From Streptomyces sp. NBC_00271 (lineage in GTDB: Bacteria; Actinomycetota; Actinomycetes; Streptomycetales; Streptomycetaceae): a DNA stretch of 64,000 nt. The notes beneath the pieces were generated by a model that had not been told where the DNA came from, did no database searches, and saw only the letters and a list, made by a program, of their open reading frames with translations. Location of the stretch: NCBI RefSeq assembly GCF_036178845.1, contig NZ_CP108070.1, positions 1,364,001 to 1,428,000 of the forward strand, given 5' to 3'. Position 1 is the stretch's first letter. The number at the start of each line of letters is the position of its first letter. The translations under genes were made by a program, and so were the position numbers. Shown in pieces: positions 28,707-36,522 of the stretch.

Positions 28707-28785
28707 TGTCGGCGACGGGTGAATCGTGACCCTCTGACGGCGGATCAAAACTGACCCACTTCGTGGTCTTCTGACCAACCTGATC

Positions 28786-30090
28786 TTGATCGAAGGTCAG
28801 GAGAAGAGGGTGATTTCCGTGGAGGACTGGGCAGAGATCCGCAGGCTGCACCGGGCCGAGCAGATGCCGATCCGGGCGATCGCCCGGCAGCTGGGCATCT
28901 CGAAGAACACCGTGAAGCGGGCCCTGGCCACGGACCGGCCGCCGGTCTACTCGCGGCCGCCGAAGGGCTCGGCGGTCGACGCGGTCGAGCCGCAGATCCG
29001 GGAACTGCTGAAGCAGACCCCGACGATGCCGGCGACCGTGATCGCCGAGCGGATCGGCTGGGAGCGCGGGATGACCGTCCTCAAAGAACGCGTACGCGAG
29101 CTGCGGCCGGCCTATCTGCCCGTCGATCCGGTCTCGCGCACGACGTATCAGCCCGGCGAGCTGGCTCAGTGCGACCTGTGGTTCCCGCCCGTCGACATCC
29201 CGCTCGGATACGGGCAGAGCGGCCGGCCTCCGGTGCTCGTGATGGTGTCCGGCTACTCGCGGATCATCGCCGCGCGGATGCTGCCCACCCGCACCACCGG
29301 CGACCTGATCGACGGGCACTGGAAGCTTCTGACCGGCTGGGATGCAGTGCCGCGGATGCTGGTCTGGGACAACGAGGCCGGGATCGGCCGGGGCAAGGTG
29401 ACCGGGGACTTCGCTGCGTTCGCGGGCCTGCTCGCCACCCGGATCTATCTCTGCCGGCCTCGCGATCCCGAAGCGAAAGGGCTGGTGGAGAGGGCGAATG
29501 GCTATCTGGAGACCAGCTTCCTTCCCGGCCGCACCTTCACCGGGGCCGATGACTTCAACACCCAGCTGACTGCCTGGCTGGCCGTCGCCAACCGGCGCCA
29601 GCACCGCACCCTGGGCGCCCGTCCGGTTGACCGGTGGGAGGCCGACCGGGCCCAGATGCTCGCCCTGCCGCCGGTCGACCCGCCACGCTGGTGGCGTTTC
29701 GCGACCCGCATCGGCCGCGACCACTACATCCGCGTCGACACCTGCGACTATTCCGTGCACCCCTTGGCCATCGGCAAGAAAGTCCAGGTCCGCACCGACA
29801 CCGACGAAGTCATCGTCACTCTCACCCCCGGCGGGGCGGAAGTCGCGCGCCATCCGCGGTGCTGGGCCAAGCAGCAGACCATCACCGACCCGGACCATGC
29901 CCGCGCCGCCGCCCTCCTGCGCGGCGACTATCGCCACCACCAAGCCTCCCAGGCCCTCGCCGCCCGTGGGCAAAACGCTGCGACAGCCAGTGATCTCGTC
30001 GAGGTCGAGCAGCGCCAACTCGACTCCTATGACCGCATGTTCACCCTCATCGAGGGTGGCGGCGGACACGACGAGCCGGAGGTCTCCTGA
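28786..30090 (+). CDS. istA: IS21 transposase IstA
   Basis: A 434-residue DDE transposase. The N-terminal helix-turn-helix is clear (IRAIARQLGISKNTVKRALA, about 28-47), and the rve catalytic core follows with the first Asp in LAQCDLWFPP, the second in LVWDNEAGIG and the Glu in KGLVERANGYLE. The C-terminal part has the strand-rich domain found in IstA (RVDTCDYSVHPLAIGKKVQV). Start is placed at 28,786, with a later in-frame alternative at GTG 28,819. Its stop overlaps the istB start by one base, the standard IS21 arrangement. Confidence 0.92.
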   Translation: MIEGQEKRVISVEDWAEIRRLHRAEQMPIRAIARQLGISKNTVKRALATDRPPVYSRPPKGSAVDAVEPQIRELLKQTPTMPATVIAERIGWERGMTVLKERVRELRPAYLPVDPVSRTTYQPGELAQCDLWFPPVDIPLGYGQSGRPPVLVMVSGYSRIIAARMLPTRTTGDLIDGHWKLLTGWDAVPRMLVWDNEAGIGRGKVTGDFAAFAGLLATRIYLCRPRDPEAKGLVERANGYLETSFLPGRTFTGADDFNTQLTAWLAVANRRQHRTLGARPVDRWEADRAQMLALPPVDPPRWWRFATRIGRDHYIRVDTCDYSVHPLAIGKKVQVRTDTDEVIVTLTPGGAEVARHPRCWAKQQTITDPDHARAAALLRGDYRHHQASQALAARGQNAATASDLVEVEQRQLDSYDRMFTLIEGGGGHDEPEVS

Positions 30091-30908
30091 TGCCCGCCAC
30101 CACCAAGACCGCCGCCGCGGACAAGCCCAGGACGGGCCGTCAGACCGCCGCCGACCTGTCCTTCCTCGCCCGGGCGATGAAGGCCCCGGCCCTGCTGGAC
30201 GCTGCCGAGCGGCTGGCCGAACGCGCTTTGAAGGAGACCTGGACGCACACCGAGTTCCTCGTCGCCTGTCTCCAGCGGGAGGTCTCCGCCCGTGAGTCCC
30301 ACGGCGGCGAGGCCCGCATCCGCACCGCCCGCTTCCCCGCGATCAAGACGATCGAGGAACTCGACGTCACCCATCTGCGCGGCATCACTCGCCAACAGCT
30401 CGCGCATCTGGGCACGTTGGACTTCATCGCCGCGAAGGAGAACACCGTCTTTCTGGGACCGCCGGGCACCGGGAAGACGCACCTGGCGATCGGGCTCGCG
30501 GTCCGCGCCTGCCAGGCCGGTCACCGGGTCGCGTTCGCCACTGCCGCCGAGTGGGTCGACCGCCTGGCCGCAGCCCACCACGCCGGACACCTCCAGACCG
30601 AGCTCACCAAACTGTCCCGCTATCCGCTGATCGTGGTCGACGAGGTCGGCTACATCCCCTTCGAAGCCGAGGCCGCGAACCTGTTCTTCCAGCTGGTCTC
30701 GAACCGCTATGAGAGAGCGAGCGTGATCGTCACGAGCAACAAGCCCTTCGGACGCTGGGGCGAGGTCTTCGGCGACGAGACCGTGGCCGCCGCCATGATC
30801 GACCGCCTCGTCCACCACGCCGAGGTCCACTCTCTCAAAGGCGACTCCTACCGCATGCGCGGACGCCAACTGGGACGCGTCCCCACCGCGACACACGACA
30901 CCGACTGA
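30090..30908 (+). CDS. istB: IS21 ATPase helper IstB
   Basis: A 272-residue AAA+ ATPase of the DnaC-like IstB family that selects the target and assembles with IstA. Walker A is LGPPGTGKTHLAIGL (about 127-141), Walker B LIVVDEVGYIPF, and sensor 1 VIVTSNKPFGRW. The N-terminal helical domain (about 20-110) is normal. Length is normal and no disruption is seen, so the insertion sequence may still be active. Confidence 0.93.
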   Translation: MPATTKTAAADKPRTGRQTAADLSFLARAMKAPALLDAAERLAERALKETWTHTEFLVACLQREVSARESHGGEARIRTARFPAIKTIEELDVTHLRGITRQQLAHLGTLDFIAAKENTVFLGPPGTGKTHLAIGLAVRACQAGHRVAFATAAEWVDRLAAAHHAGHLQTELTKLSRYPLIVVDEVGYIPFEAEAANLFFQLVSNRYERASVIVTSNKPFGRWGEVFGDETVAAAMIDRLVHHAEVHSLKGDSYRMRGRQLGRVPTATHDTD

Positions 30909-30977
30909 ACACCGGCAACCAGACCCGGTGGGTCAGAACTCGACCGTCCAAACTGGGTCAGGATTCAGCCGCCGCCG

Positions 30978-31164
30978 ACACGTCCTGCGCGACCTGGAGC
31001 GAATGCGGGGAAAAGCCGGTGACCAGGAGGGCCTCGACGCCCTCTACCGGCACGCCGCCAACGCTGGCCATCTCCGCTCCCTGCTGGGCCATGGGAGATG
31101 GCAGTACGGGCTGGACCCGGACGGCTCACCCTCATCTCCGTGGAACACGGAAGACGAGCAGTGA
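30978..31164 (+). pseudogene. 3' end of the IS-interrupted repeat protein gene
   Basis: After the IS and the second CGTCC, the frame continues VLRDLERMRGKAGDQEGLDA, one more repeat unit, and ends in SSPWNTEDEQ at 31,164. The repeat consensus matches the units just before the insertion, which proves the two parts belong together. It has no start of its own. Confidence 0.85.
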
Positions 31165-31303
31165 GAGCAAATGCGGGGCCGGTCGAAGGTCGCAGCAGTA
31201 CAGCAACCACCGGGCCCTCAGGCGACTGCCAACAGCCATTAAGGGCCGACGGCCAGTCCGCCAGACCCCGACGAGCTCTCAGCCGAGAGGTCGGGACGAA
31301 GGG

Positions 31304-31358
31304 GTCCGTGCCAGACCCGTGCCAGATCCTGCGGGGAACCATGGGGAATACCGGGGAA
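31304..31358. repeat. direct repeats resembling integrase arm sites
   Basis: CCGTGCCAGA occurs at 31,304-31,313 and 31,315-31,324 (11-bp period). Just after it, a 10-bp unit repeats three times: GGGGAACC at 31,331 and 31,351 with GGGGAATACC between. Such iterated short sites are typical of the arm region of attP for tyrosine integrases. Confidence 0.55.
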
Positions 31359-31426
31359 CCAGCCGACCGCCCACCAGGCGCCGCCACCGCTCCGCCGCAG
31401 GTCAGCCGTGGCGCGAGCCCTCGATA

Positions 31427-31445
31427 CCCTCAGCTTCCCAAGCTG
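31427..31445 (+). other. tRNA-Gly(CCC) anticodon-arm-like sequence, possible fossil att core
   Basis: CTCAGCTTCCCAAGCTGAG folds as a 5-bp stem (TCAGC/GCTGA) around a 7-nt loop TTCCCAA with anticodon CCC. The flanks do not complete a tRNA: no T-arm or acceptor stem follows. Integrating elements of Streptomyces carry exactly such tRNA pieces as att cores. The rest of 31,165-31,619 holds no supportable gene. Confidence 0.5.
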
Positions 31446-31619
31446 AGAGCTCTCGTGTCCCCCTTTTGTCGGTGCCTGCGGAAGTTCGCTCCCTGAGGCT
31501 GTCCTCGCTCCGACCGTCTGCGGATGGGTACGGTCGTGGTCGTGTCTGGCGTGCGTCGGGTTGGTCACCCGTTGGCGTGCGCCGGTTGATCGCGCGCGAC
31601 TAGGGGAGTTGGTACGGGC

Positions 31620-32537
31620 ATGGCGGTTGACGCTGCTCGATCGGAAGAGGGGTTCACGTCGGCGGGGGCGACGCGGGTGATGGTTGCCGCCTGCCGGGCT
31701 GCGGGGCTCGATGACAGAGGCGCGGAGTTGATCCGCCTCGGGGAGAACGCACTCTTCCGGCTCGGGTCGGTGCCGGTGATCGTGCGTATCGCGCGGTCGG
31801 TTGAGTACCTGTCGGCAGCTCGCAAAGAGGTGGCCGTGTCTCGGTGGCTGGCCGGCGAGGGGTTTCCGGCGGCTCGTATCGTTGGGGATCTCGAACAGCC
31901 GCTGGTGGTCGACGGACATCCGGTGACCTTCTGGCATCTGATCGTCGACGCGGGCAGGGCGGCCACGTATGGAGAGTTGGGCGCGGTCCTGCGTGATCTG
32001 CACGCGCTGACATTGCCTGACGGTCTGGAGCTGCCGCGGTACAGCGCCTTTGGGCTCTCAGACCTGCGGCTTGAGCGGGCCGCGGGGATATCGGATGACG
32101 ACCTTCAGTTTCTGCGCAAGCGGGGGCAGGAACTGAAGGGTCGTTTGGCGGAGTTGCGGTTTGGATCGCCGCTGGGGCCTGTGCACGGCGACGCGCACAC
32201 CGACAACCTGATGGTCGACAAGAGCGGGGTTGTCCACCTGATCGACCTGGAGAACTTCTGCGTTGATCATCCCGAGTGGGATCTTGAGGTGGCCGCGCAC
32301 GAATACCACCGTCTTGGGTGGGTGTCAGAGCAGCAGTACGCCGACTTCGTTCGTTCCTACGGCCGTGACCTGACCGAGTGGCCCGGCTTCGCGACGCTGT
32401 GCGCGATCCAGGAGTTCAAGATGACCACGTGGCTCATGCAGAACGTGTCCGAGGGGGAGGACGTGGCTCAAGAGGTGGGCCGGCGGATTGCGTCGCTGCG
32501 TGATGATGCTGCTCCACGCAACTGGCTCCCGTACTGA
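31620..32537 (+). CDS. aminoglycoside phosphotransferase-family kinase (APH)
   Basis: A 305-residue cytoplasmic protein with the APH/choline-kinase fold. The N lobe includes RLGENALFRLGSVPVIVRIA; the catalytic loop is PVHGDAHTDNLMVD (about 190-203) and the metal-binding segment is VHLIDLENFCVDHPEWD. It does not closely match a named resistance enzyme, so a resistance role cannot be claimed; many such genes on Streptomyces elements phosphorylate unknown small molecules. ATG 31,620 lies behind a weak GGGAG. It converges on the TPR regulator gene. Confidence 0.85.
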   Translation: MAVDAARSEEGFTSAGATRVMVAACRAAGLDDRGAELIRLGENALFRLGSVPVIVRIARSVEYLSAARKEVAVSRWLAGEGFPAARIVGDLEQPLVVDGHPVTFWHLIVDAGRAATYGELGAVLRDLHALTLPDGLELPRYSAFGLSDLRLERAAGISDDDLQFLRKRGQELKGRLAELRFGSPLGPVHGDAHTDNLMVDKSGVVHLIDLENFCVDHPEWDLEVAAHEYHRLGWVSEQQYADFVRSYGRDLTEWPGFATLCAIQEFKMTTWLMQNVSEGEDVAQEVGRRIASLRDDAAPRNWLPY

Positions 32538-32549
32538 GAGGCGGGTTAC

Positions 32550-33920
32550 TCACTCATCCAAGCTGGCCAGCGCCTCGGCAACCTGCTCGTTGAAGCGGGT
32601 CACGACGGGCACTCCTGCGTGGGTGCTGATCTCCCCTTGGAAGTCGGTCACGTAGCGCAGGAACCGGGCCGACTGGAGTGATTCGCCTTCCTCGACTGCC
32701 TGACTGGCAGTTCCCATGGCGCTCTCCAGGTCGCCGTTCAGCAGGTGGCTCTGTGCGAGCACAATGCGGCAGAACCCCAGTGTTCGGGCGTACTGCGGGT
32801 CAGTTTTGGCGACGGCTTGCTTGGCGAATCGGAGGGACTCGACAGGGCGTTTGAGGTCGCGGAAGCAGTGTGAGAACTCCCCGATCAGTTCTGCTTCGTT
32901 GAAGTAGGCGAGCCATTCGGGGTCTTCGACTACATCGGCTTTCTCAAAGTGGCGTTCTGCCTCGTTCATGGCGCGGGATGCCCCCGTGAGGTCGTGGGCG
33001 TTGGACAGTGCGCGGGCCTCGTGAGCGGCGTACATGGCTTTGGCCCGCGGCGTGGCGCTGCTGCCCTTGGCTCCCTCGACGGCGGATCGGGCCAGTTGCA
33101 CGGCGCGGGAGGTGTGCCCAAGGTAGTTCGCCTGGTGGCTGAGGTTGGCGAGAATGGATGCTCCGAACATTCGATCGCCGGTGACCTGTGTGAGTCGTAG
33201 GGCGGAAAGTAGGTAGCGGTTTGCCAACGCATGATTTCCGATGTCGTAGGCCATCCAGCCGATTACTTCGGCAGTCTCCGCAGCCACGGTGAAGAGGGCA
33301 TGGCCTACTCGTTCCGTGTAGCTGGCATTGAGTAGAGGTAGCACATCGTCGCGGAAGTAGTGTCGTAAGGCTTTGTGGCCGTGGCCGCCGCCGTACAGGA
33401 AATCCAGGCGCATGAACATTTCGGTGGCGGTGCGGATCGCGTGTACGTCGCGCATGGTGGCGCGCTGCGGGGTGGGCCTGTCGGCCTGTACGTCGTCGGG
33501 GCGGGCGATCATCCATGACAGGACAGCGGCGCTGAGCTCCGTGTCCGGGACCGCCAGTTCGCTGCTCGATGCGCCCTGGGGCTGTTCTCCAGTGAGACCG
33601 TCCAGCACGGACAACGCCTCGGATAAGGCGGCGGGATAAGCGACCGGCTGCGGTGTGCTTGCTTCAGTCTGGCCGAACAGCCCGAGATCACCGGCCGCAA
33701 TCCGCCTCCCGAGCTTCGCGCTGAAGACATCGGCCATAACCCCGGCAGCCTGCGACCGGATTCCTGCCCCGTCCCGCCAACGCTGGACGGCGACGTGCGT
33801 GGTGCCCAGGTCAATGCCGCGTTGTTGCGCGAGATCGCGCATCCGCTTGGCGAGCCCCTTGTTCGAGACTTCAGCCTCGGCCATGAGGGAGATCAACTGC
33901 GCGTTTGGTTCTCGGTTCAT
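32550..33920 (-). CDS. XRE/TPR regulatory protein of the element
   Basis: A 456-residue protein with an N-terminal helix-turn-helix-like region (about 5-75: ISLMAEAEVSNKGLAKRMRD, then THVAVQRWRDGAGIR) and TPR-like helices (about 125-440). It has the same architecture as the chromosomal regulator at 4,481-5,893. ATG 33,920. It is divergent from the ATP-binding protein gene, and the 207 bp between them hold a cluster of GTGAAC palindromes that could be its operators. Confidence 0.8.
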   Translation of the reverse strand: MNREPNAQLISLMAEAEVSNKGLAKRMRDLAQQRGIDLGTTHVAVQRWRDGAGIRSQAAGVMADVFSAKLGRRIAAGDLGLFGQTEASTPQPVAYPAALSEALSVLDGLTGEQPQGASSSELAVPDTELSAAVLSWMIARPDDVQADRPTPQRATMRDVHAIRTATEMFMRLDFLYGGGHGHKALRHYFRDDVLPLLNASYTERVGHALFTVAAETAEVIGWMAYDIGNHALANRYLLSALRLTQVTGDRMFGASILANLSHQANYLGHTSRAVQLARSAVEGAKGSSATPRAKAMYAAHEARALSNAHDLTGASRAMNEAERHFEKADVVEDPEWLAYFNEAELIGEFSHCFRDLKRPVESLRFAKQAVAKTDPQYARTLGFCRIVLAQSHLLNGDLESAMGTASQAVEEGESLQSARFLRYVTDFQGEISTHAGVPVVTRFNEQVAEALASLDE

Positions 33921-33971
33921 GCTCCCCTGCCAACCCGAGAATGGCGACGAGCGTCCATCGTGTCACAGCTC

Positions 33972-34072
33972 GTGAACCCAGGGGGGTTCACTTACGAACC
34001 CCCTTTGTCTTTGCCGGTGTTCATGTGAACCCCCTAGTGAACACTCCCGGTGGCGCGGCTCGCGCCGTTCAC
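33972..34072. promoter_or_regulatory. cluster of GTGAAC/GTTCAC operator-like palindromes
   Basis: GTGAACCC-AGGG-GGGTTCAC is a perfect 8-4-8 palindrome at 33,972-33,991. GTTCA-TG-TGAAC follows at 34,019-34,030, then GTGAAC at 34,037-34,042 and GTTCAC at 34,067-34,072. All lie between divergent starts of the TPR regulator and the ATP-binding protein, the expected place for autoregulation. Confidence 0.65.
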
Positions 34073-34127
34073 TGTTCGGCACGGAGCGACGGGCTACAGG
34101 GTCCGTCGAATGTCGGCAGGGGACGCA

Positions 34128-34667
34128 ATGGATGCTCGGCAGAGCACACGCAGAGCGGACACCCCTCGGGCGGTCTCGCAGCGTGAAGCGGCGCAAGATC
34201 CCTCGTCGGGTCACTTCCGGGCGATGACGCTCTTCGACGAGTCCTCAAGCACCGTGTACGCCGCGCGCAACATGGTCGGGGGCTGCCTCCAGGACTGGGA
34301 ACTTGGCCACATGGTCGAGGATGCTCGGCTCGTCGTCTCAGAGCTGGTCGGCAACGTCGTCCACCACGCGGTACCGGATGACTGCCTGTCGCGGCCTGGT
34401 GCCGCGCGGCGGATCGATGTGCTGGTGAAGGCGTGGCCCGGATGGCTGTTCATCGGTGTCGCCGATGAGGACTCGACTCCGCCTGACCTGCCGGTGGGTG
34501 AGTTCGTTTCGCCGGAACTGGCGGTCGACTTCGCCGAGGCGCTGTTGCCGGACCGAGGGCGCGGGCTGCTGATCGTTCAGCGGCTGGCGGACGCGGTGTG
34601 GTGGTCGCCGAAGGGACCGGGCGGCAAGACCGTGTGGTGCCGCTTCGACCTCGACGGCACGACGTAG
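34128..34667 (+). CDS. ATP-binding protein, anti-sigma regulatory factor type
   Basis: A 179-residue HATPase_c_2 protein with an intact N-box (ARLVVSELVGNVVHHAV; Glu and Asn present), a G1-like GVADEDSTPPD and GRGLLIVQRLADAVWWSP as G2. It probably binds ATP and may phosphorylate or sequester a regulator. ATG 34,128 follows CAGGGGA; an ATG at 34,110 is possible. It is co-located with the TPR regulator across a shared control region, suggesting that the two work together. Confidence 0.82.
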   Translation: MDARQSTRRADTPRAVSQREAAQDPSSGHFRAMTLFDESSSTVYAARNMVGGCLQDWELGHMVEDARLVVSELVGNVVHHAVPDDCLSRPGAARRIDVLVKAWPGWLFIGVADEDSTPPDLPVGEFVSPELAVDFAEALLPDRGRGLLIVQRLADAVWWSPKGPGGKTVWCRFDLDGTT

Positions 34668-34675
34668 AGATCTCC

Positions 34676-34921
34676 GGGCCGTCTCCCCCGTGCACTCCCA
34701 CGCGATCGGGAGTGGAAGGCGGCCCGGACCCTGGCCGGAGTCTGACCACTCCGGCTACAAGGGGCGCGGCTCCTCGGACCATCCCGGGGGCTCCCCTCCC
34801 GAGCGGGGGGCCGCGCTGCACAACCTCATACCGAGACCGGACCACCCCCGCGCCTGGCAGCAACTGGGGTGGTCCGGGAGGGGACAGCGGTCCCCGGTGC
34901 CTGATGGTACCGGGGCCGCTG
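34676..34921. other. noncoding region of successive strong hairpins
   Basis: Three hairpins in 250 bp: CACTCCC/GGGAGTG inside CCGGGCCG/CGGCCCGG at about 34,676-34,729; CCGGACCACCCC (34,837-34,848) with its perfect complement at 34,866-34,877; and CAGCGG-CCCCGGT/ACCGGGG-CCGCTG at 34,885-34,921. The first could terminate the ATP-binding gene. The others may form a replication or transfer signal. No gene is supported. Confidence 0.6.
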
Positions 34922-34990
34922 CGCTGCGCATCTGCCCTTGGCCAAAGAGAGTTGACGATCCATTACAAGATCAGGGCAGAGGTGGGCAGG

Positions 34991-35287
34991 ATGGCTGGCG
35001 CGAGTGAGGACTCGGTGGGCGACGGTCTCGATGTCGGGGGCGCGGACTGTGGTCTGTGGGTGGCTGGTGTCGACTACATGGCGGGCTGGCGCGGTGCGCG
35101 GGAGGCGGCGGACCGGCTGAACCGGGCGTTCCTCGGTGCTGGGTTCGAGCTGTCGCAGGTGCGGGCGGTCGCGTCGACGGACGAGCGTGGGCACGGGGTT
35201 GTGCGGGTGGCGGGCTGGCCGGATGCGGTGGAGCGGCTCGCCGGGCTCCTGGAGGCGGTCGCGGGCAGCGACGGCGGCGCGGCATGA
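34991..35287 (+). CDS. small hypothetical protein of the element
   Basis: A 98-residue protein, MAGASEDSVGDGL at the N terminus. The body (about 20-95) has a ferredoxin-like alternation: ADCGLWVAGVDYMAGWRGAREAADRL, FELSQVRAVAS, GHGVVRVAGWPDAVERLAGLL. No family recognised. The ribosome-binding site is modest (GGTGGGCAGG), but codon bias supports coding. Similar small genes are common upstream of the regulator in Streptomyces integrative elements. Confidence 0.6.
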   Translation: MAGASEDSVGDGLDVGGADCGLWVAGVDYMAGWRGAREAADRLNRAFLGAGFELSQVRAVASTDERGHGVVRVAGWPDAVERLAGLLEAVAGSDGGAA

Positions 35288-35336
35288 GGCGCCTGTTCGC
35301 TGGTGAATGGCGCGCGTGGGCACGTCGCCGGCCGCA

Positions 35337-35486
35337 GAGACTTTGGGCGGTAGCTGCCATGGGGCGAGTGAACAGGGGGCCCTACGCTGGCCCGGCGAAT
35401 CGGGCAGGTACTGGACCTGCCCGCTGGTGTGCCCGATGGGCCCCCTGTTCTTCGAGGCTCGCCCCATGGGAGCTGCCTAAAGTCTC
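35337..35486 (-). repeat. structured palindromic element, copy B (inverted)
   Basis: About 150 nt with the same fold as copy A at 21,294-21,439, on the opposite strand. Outer stem GAGACTTT (35,337-35,344) with AAAGTCTC (35,479-35,486); stem 1 CCATGGGGCGAG (35,357-35,368) with its complement at 35,458-35,469; the same CCTCGAA bulge facing an A; a perfect 13-bp stem 2; and apex CGGGCAGG-TCCAGTA-CCTGCCCG. Stem bases differ from copy A yet remain paired. No gene is supported between 35,288 and 35,697. Confidence 0.8.
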
Positions 35487-35697
35487 GGAGGCCGTCGACC
35501 CCCAGCCCCGCGGGCCCCGGCCCACATCGTTCCGTCGACGCCGTCAGTCCTCCGGCATGCTGCGGCGTGGGCAGTGGGCCGACCGGACGGGACCGGCGGT
35601 CACGCCGCACGCCCGGCCGGGGCGGCCGGGCTGCCCGGCGCGCCGCAGGCGCGCCCTTGAGGAAGTGAAGGCTGTTTCGACCGATGTCGGTTGCGGG

Positions 35698-36474
35698 TCA
35701 GCCGCGGGAGCGCGGCCCGGGCTGCTTGTCGGCGGTGATCCGGTAAGCCAGTTCGGCACGGTCCGCACCGACACGCAGCTCTTCAAGAATCAGCGGATGG
35801 TCGTCGGTGCCGTGGGTGACGCGGGCCAGGTGCAGGATCGGGGTCGCGTCCGGGAGCTGGAGAGCGCTGCGCTCGTCCGGGAGTGGCATGCGGGCGCGGA
35901 CCGTCTCCGACCACCACAGCTTGTGTCCGGCGCGCGTCAGGAACTCGTACGCTGCTGCCGGGCGGGTGTCTGGAGCCTCGACCAACGGCGTTCCCTCGGC
36001 CACCTCGAACGGAATCAGCGTCCGGTGCATCGCCCGGGTGCCGCTGGCGGGGTCGATGAGCAGCCGGTCGCAGCCGAAGAGGGCTTCCTCCTTGCCGAGT
36101 TCGAGGAGCTGGCCGGTGGCCGTGGTGGTGTGCGAGCGGTAGGGGGTGGGCTCTTCGGCCTCGTCCCAGACGGCGCCGTTGGGCATCACGAAACGCCCCT
36201 CCGACGTGCGGATCACGCGGCGGTCGAGGGTGACGGAGGGCTGTCCGTCGGAGCGTACGAAGCTGCCCTTGCCGTGCCGCACCTCGATCAGGCCCTCCGC
36301 GCGCAGGGCTGCGACGGCGTTGCGGACGGTGGGGCGGGAGACCTTGTAGCGCTCGATGAGCTGGGCCTCCGAGGGCAGCGGTGCGCCAGGCGTGAACTCG
36401 CCCTTCAGGATCGCTTCCCGGATCGCGGCGGCAACCTGCTGATACAGCGCTCCGGGGCGTTGGATCTCCGTCAT
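35698..36474 (-). CDS. GntR-family repressor of the transfer module (KorSA-like)
   Basis: A 258-residue protein with an N-terminal GntR winged helix (about 5-70: LYQQVAAAIREAILKGEF, PLPSEAQLIERYKVSRPTV) and a C-terminal UTRA ligand domain (about 95-245), the HutC subfamily. In pSAM2-like elements such a repressor (KorSA) shuts off replication and transfer genes. ATG 36,474 follows GAAGGTG; the frame is open further but is not supported. It is divergent from the SCO3933-like gene and two operator-like palindromes lie between them. Confidence 0.88.
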   Translation of the reverse strand: MTEIQRPGALYQQVAAAIREAILKGEFTPGAPLPSEAQLIERYKVSRPTVRNAVAALRAEGLIEVRHGKGSFVRSDGQPSVTLDRRVIRTSEGRFVMPNGAVWDEAEEPTPYRSHTTTATGQLLELGKEEALFGCDRLLIDPASGTRAMHRTLIPFEVAEGTPLVEAPDTRPAAAYEFLTRAGHKLWWSETVRARMPLPDERSALQLPDATPILHLARVTHGTDDHPLILEELRVGADRAELAYRITADKQPGPRSRG

Positions 36475-36522
36475 CTCGGCACCTTCGGGTTGAAGTCGTA
36501 GGCACGTCGCACGCGCGACATC

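Larger units (their letters stand above)
28707..30977 (+). mobile_element. IS21-family insertion sequence
   Basis: A 2271-bp element with istA and istB. Both ends begin TGTCGGCG (28,707-28,714; complement at 30,970-30,977), followed by similar TGAATCxTGACCC blocks and a second inner copy near CTGACCCAC, the multiple terminal repeats usual in IS21. It is flanked by the 5-bp direct repeat CGTCC (28,702-28,706 and 30,978-30,982), a fresh target duplication. It interrupts the repeat-protein gene. Confidence 0.93.

Noticed and set aside
31427..31445. Possible intact tRNA-Gly gene
   Set aside because: Only the anticodon arm is present; D-arm, T-arm and acceptor stem cannot be formed from the flanks.
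35056..36501. 481-codon plus-strand ORF through the structured repeat and the GntR gene
   Set aside because: It reads through a noncoding folded region and then antisense to the GntR regulator; no domain is visible.
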